From contig JARHVA010000021.1 of assembly GCA_037957365.1 (NCBI GenBank), forward strand, positions 6,755,001 through 6,819,000: a stretch of DNA of 64,000 bases. The letters are read 5' to 3'. The position numbers were made by a program, and so were the translations under genes. The stretch is from Torreya grandis. Its lineage: Eukaryota; Streptophyta; Pinopsida; Cupressales; Taxaceae. Every line of letters begins with the position of its first letter. The stretch's first letter is position 1. Under the pieces are notes generated by a model. The model was not told the origin of the DNA and ran no database searches. It worked only from the letters and a program-made list of their open reading frames with translations. Positions 63,347 to 64,000 of the stretch are shown piece by piece.

Positions 63347-63475
63347 TGTTGGTGTTAAGCCACACTCGGACCGAAGATGGACTGGTCCAAGAGGGGCCAG
63401 GAACTCAGTGGTAGAGCACTCCAGCAGCATATGAAAGGTCCTAGGTTAGAGTCCTAGCTGGTCCATGTCTCAACA
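63347..63475 (+). repeat. TRIM 3' LTR
   Basis: 129 bp from TGTTGGTGTTAAGCC to GTCTCAACA. It lies in sense orientation directly upstream of the remaining MYB exon-1 sequence, so any promoter in it would read into MYB. Confidence 0.93.
63394..63465 (+). ncRNA. tRNA-like sequence in the TRIM 3' LTR
   Basis: It has the same folded layout as 57895-57966, but the B-box has changed to GGTTAGAGTCC and a D-stem base is altered (GAACTC for GAGCTC). Pol III recognition should be weaker than for the 5' copy. Confidence 0.78.
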
Positions 63476-63545
63476 GACATTATGCTCACCAAATACATTG
63501 AATACAATGGTCAATGTGACTGGAGAAATCTCCCAGAGAGAGCAG
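63476..63545 (+). pseudogene. MYB exon 1, 3' piece
   Basis: It begins with the right TSD copy GACAT and codes DIMLTKYIEYNGQCDW then RNLPERAG, the second and third helices of R2. Splice donor AG/GTATTT at 63545-63546, the usual R2R3-MYB intron-1 position. An in-frame ATG at 63482 could start a protein lacking the first R2 Trp. Confidence 0.93.
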
Positions 63546-63733
63546 GTATTTTCCTGATTTTATGTTTCGTGGAATTTATACACAACTTTATTATATGTGA
63601 ATCTCAGTTGTATAAAATGGATGAATCGGATTTTTCATTTGTTGGCCTTAATTGTATTAAACTTGGGGATTGAAGTTGACCTGAAAATTTTGAGCATTTT
63701 TGTTGCCATTATTGTTATTGTTATGATATACAG

Positions 63734-63863
63734 GTCTGAGGCGGTGTGGGAAGAGTTGCAGGTTGCGATGGCTGAACTACTTGAGACCCACTATTAAACG
63801 AGGAAACATCGGTCCTGATGAAGAAGATCTCATTATTCGTCTCCATTGCCTTCTTGGGAATCG
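63734..63863 (+). pseudogene. MYB exon 2
   Basis: 130 bp between acceptor TATACAG and donor CG/GTATCA. It codes [18 protein letters not shown] (end of R2) then [20 protein letters not shown] and LLGNR (start of R3). The bHLH-interaction residues Asp-Leu..Arg...Leu are present. The reading phase joins both neighbours correctly. Confidence 0.95.
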
Positions 63864-63979
63864 GTATCAAATATAATTTATACATACAGTGATTATCATG
63901 ATCATCCTCGCACTGATTACCATTGTTATTGATTGAAATGGTGGATATTGATTAATGAAGTATTGTTATGCCTGTGCAG

Positions 63980-64000
63980 GTGGTCATTGATAGCAGGGCG
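63980..64000 (+). pseudogene. MYB exon 3, first 21 bp
   Basis: After acceptor TGTGCAG it codes WSLIAGR, continuing GNR/WSLIAGR of R3 and completing the bHLH motif. The rest, including the end of R3 and the C-terminal regulatory region, is outside the window. Confidence 0.93.

Larger units (their letters stand above)
57848..63475 (+). mobile_element. TRIM element with tRNA-like LTRs, interrupted by Copia-2
   Basis: Two 129-bp direct LTRs (57848-57976 and 63347-63475; seven mismatches, no gaps) begin TGTTGGTGTTAAGCC and end CAACA. Without Copia-2 and its TSD the internal region is 64 bp: it opens with TGGTATCAGAGCC, a perfect initiator-Met-tRNA primer site, and ends in AAGGGGGGG, a polypurine tract. 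Total 322 bp, no coding capacity: a terminal-repeat retrotransposon in miniature. Host TSD is GAAAT on the left and GACAT on the right, one mismatch. The element is in the same orientation as the MYB gene. Confidence 0.92.
57783..64000 (+). pseudogene. R2R3-MYB transcription factor gene, exon 1 split by nested retrotransposons; runs off the window
   Basis: Pieces: exon 1a 57783-57847, insertion 57848-63475, exon 1b 63476-63545, intron 63546-63733, exon 2 63734-63863 (130 bp, the standard R2R3-MYB exon-2 length), intron 63864-63979, exon 3 from 63980. The N-terminus MDRSPCAKIGLLKGPWT is of the usual MGRSPCC type. R2 has its three regularly spaced Trp residues once the insertion and one TSD copy are discounted. 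R3 carries D-L-x2-R-x3-L-x6-L-x3-R, the known bHLH-partner motif of flavonoid-pathway MYBs of the TT2/MYB5/PAP kind. It is inferred to be a nuclear DNA-binding activator or repressor in a MYB-bHLH complex. As it stands, translation ends at TGA 57873-57875 after 30 codons. Confidence 0.93.

Noticed and set aside
57848..63475. The insertion being removed from MYB mRNA as an intron
   Set aside because: The left edge has only GTTGGT, a poor donor. Joining 57848 to the CAG acceptor at 63476 shifts the frame. Other cryptic sites cannot be excluded.

Overview
This is plant nuclear DNA from a repeat-dominated genome. Only one host gene is recognisable: the 5' part of an R2R3-MYB transcription factor at the right edge (57783 to the end of the window). 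Almost everything else is LTR retrotransposon sequence, mostly old and full of stops, nested several layers deep and set in very AT-rich DNA with long microsatellites. The slow-decaying, deeply nested Gypsy/Copia content and small MYB introns would suit a large-genome seed plant, perhaps a gymnosperm, but nothing here fixes the species.

Layout, left to right. (1) 1-5450: decayed DNA with a dead Gypsy integrase on + (about 2330-3460) and ATT, AT and TG microsatellites. (2) 5450-15990: a repeat of about 2 kb (A) whose second copy (A') lies at 38965-40985. A is interrupted by an LTR element, here called L (6709-15164, target-site duplication CACCA). L is itself interrupted in its right LTR by a Copia element, Copia-1 (9225-14843, TSD TTATC). 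The unoccupied L insertion site can be read in A' near 40210. (3) 16158-17960: a Copia remnant with an antisense gag. (4) 19551-20293: a 740-bp compound microsatellite. (5) 21231-38950: tandem repeats of about 360 and 650 bp (X), split by a 15-kb Tat-type Gypsy element (22679-37673). That element carries RNase H and integrase remnants and, in antisense between integrase and 3' LTR, a decayed plant-mobile-domain ORF. (6) 41460-52230: Gypsy gag/protease remnants, an orphan integrase with its 3' LTR, and a decayed but structurally near-complete Gypsy element (46668 to about 52230). (7) 52970-55170: a GC-richer block with tandem units of about 240 bp and no recognisable gene. (8) 55170-57780: AT-rich DNA leading to the MYB promoter. 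(9) 57783-64000: the MYB gene.

The MYB locus is the most informative part. Exon 1 is split by a 322-bp TRIM (terminal-repeat retrotransposon in miniature; 129-bp LTRs, 64-bp internal region with primer-binding site and polypurine tract; TSD GAAAT/GACAT). The TRIM is in turn split by a 5.3-kb antisense Copia element (Copia-2, TSD AACAT). Each TRIM LTR contains a 72-nt tRNA-like sequence with A-box, B-box and acceptor, D and T stems. Removing both insertions and one TSD copy restores the normal spacing of the MYB R2 repeat, so the order of events can be read directly. As it stands the gene should stop after 30 codons. Copia-1 and Copia-2 also share arrays of a palindrome close to GACCGACGTCGGTC, placed in different parts of each element.
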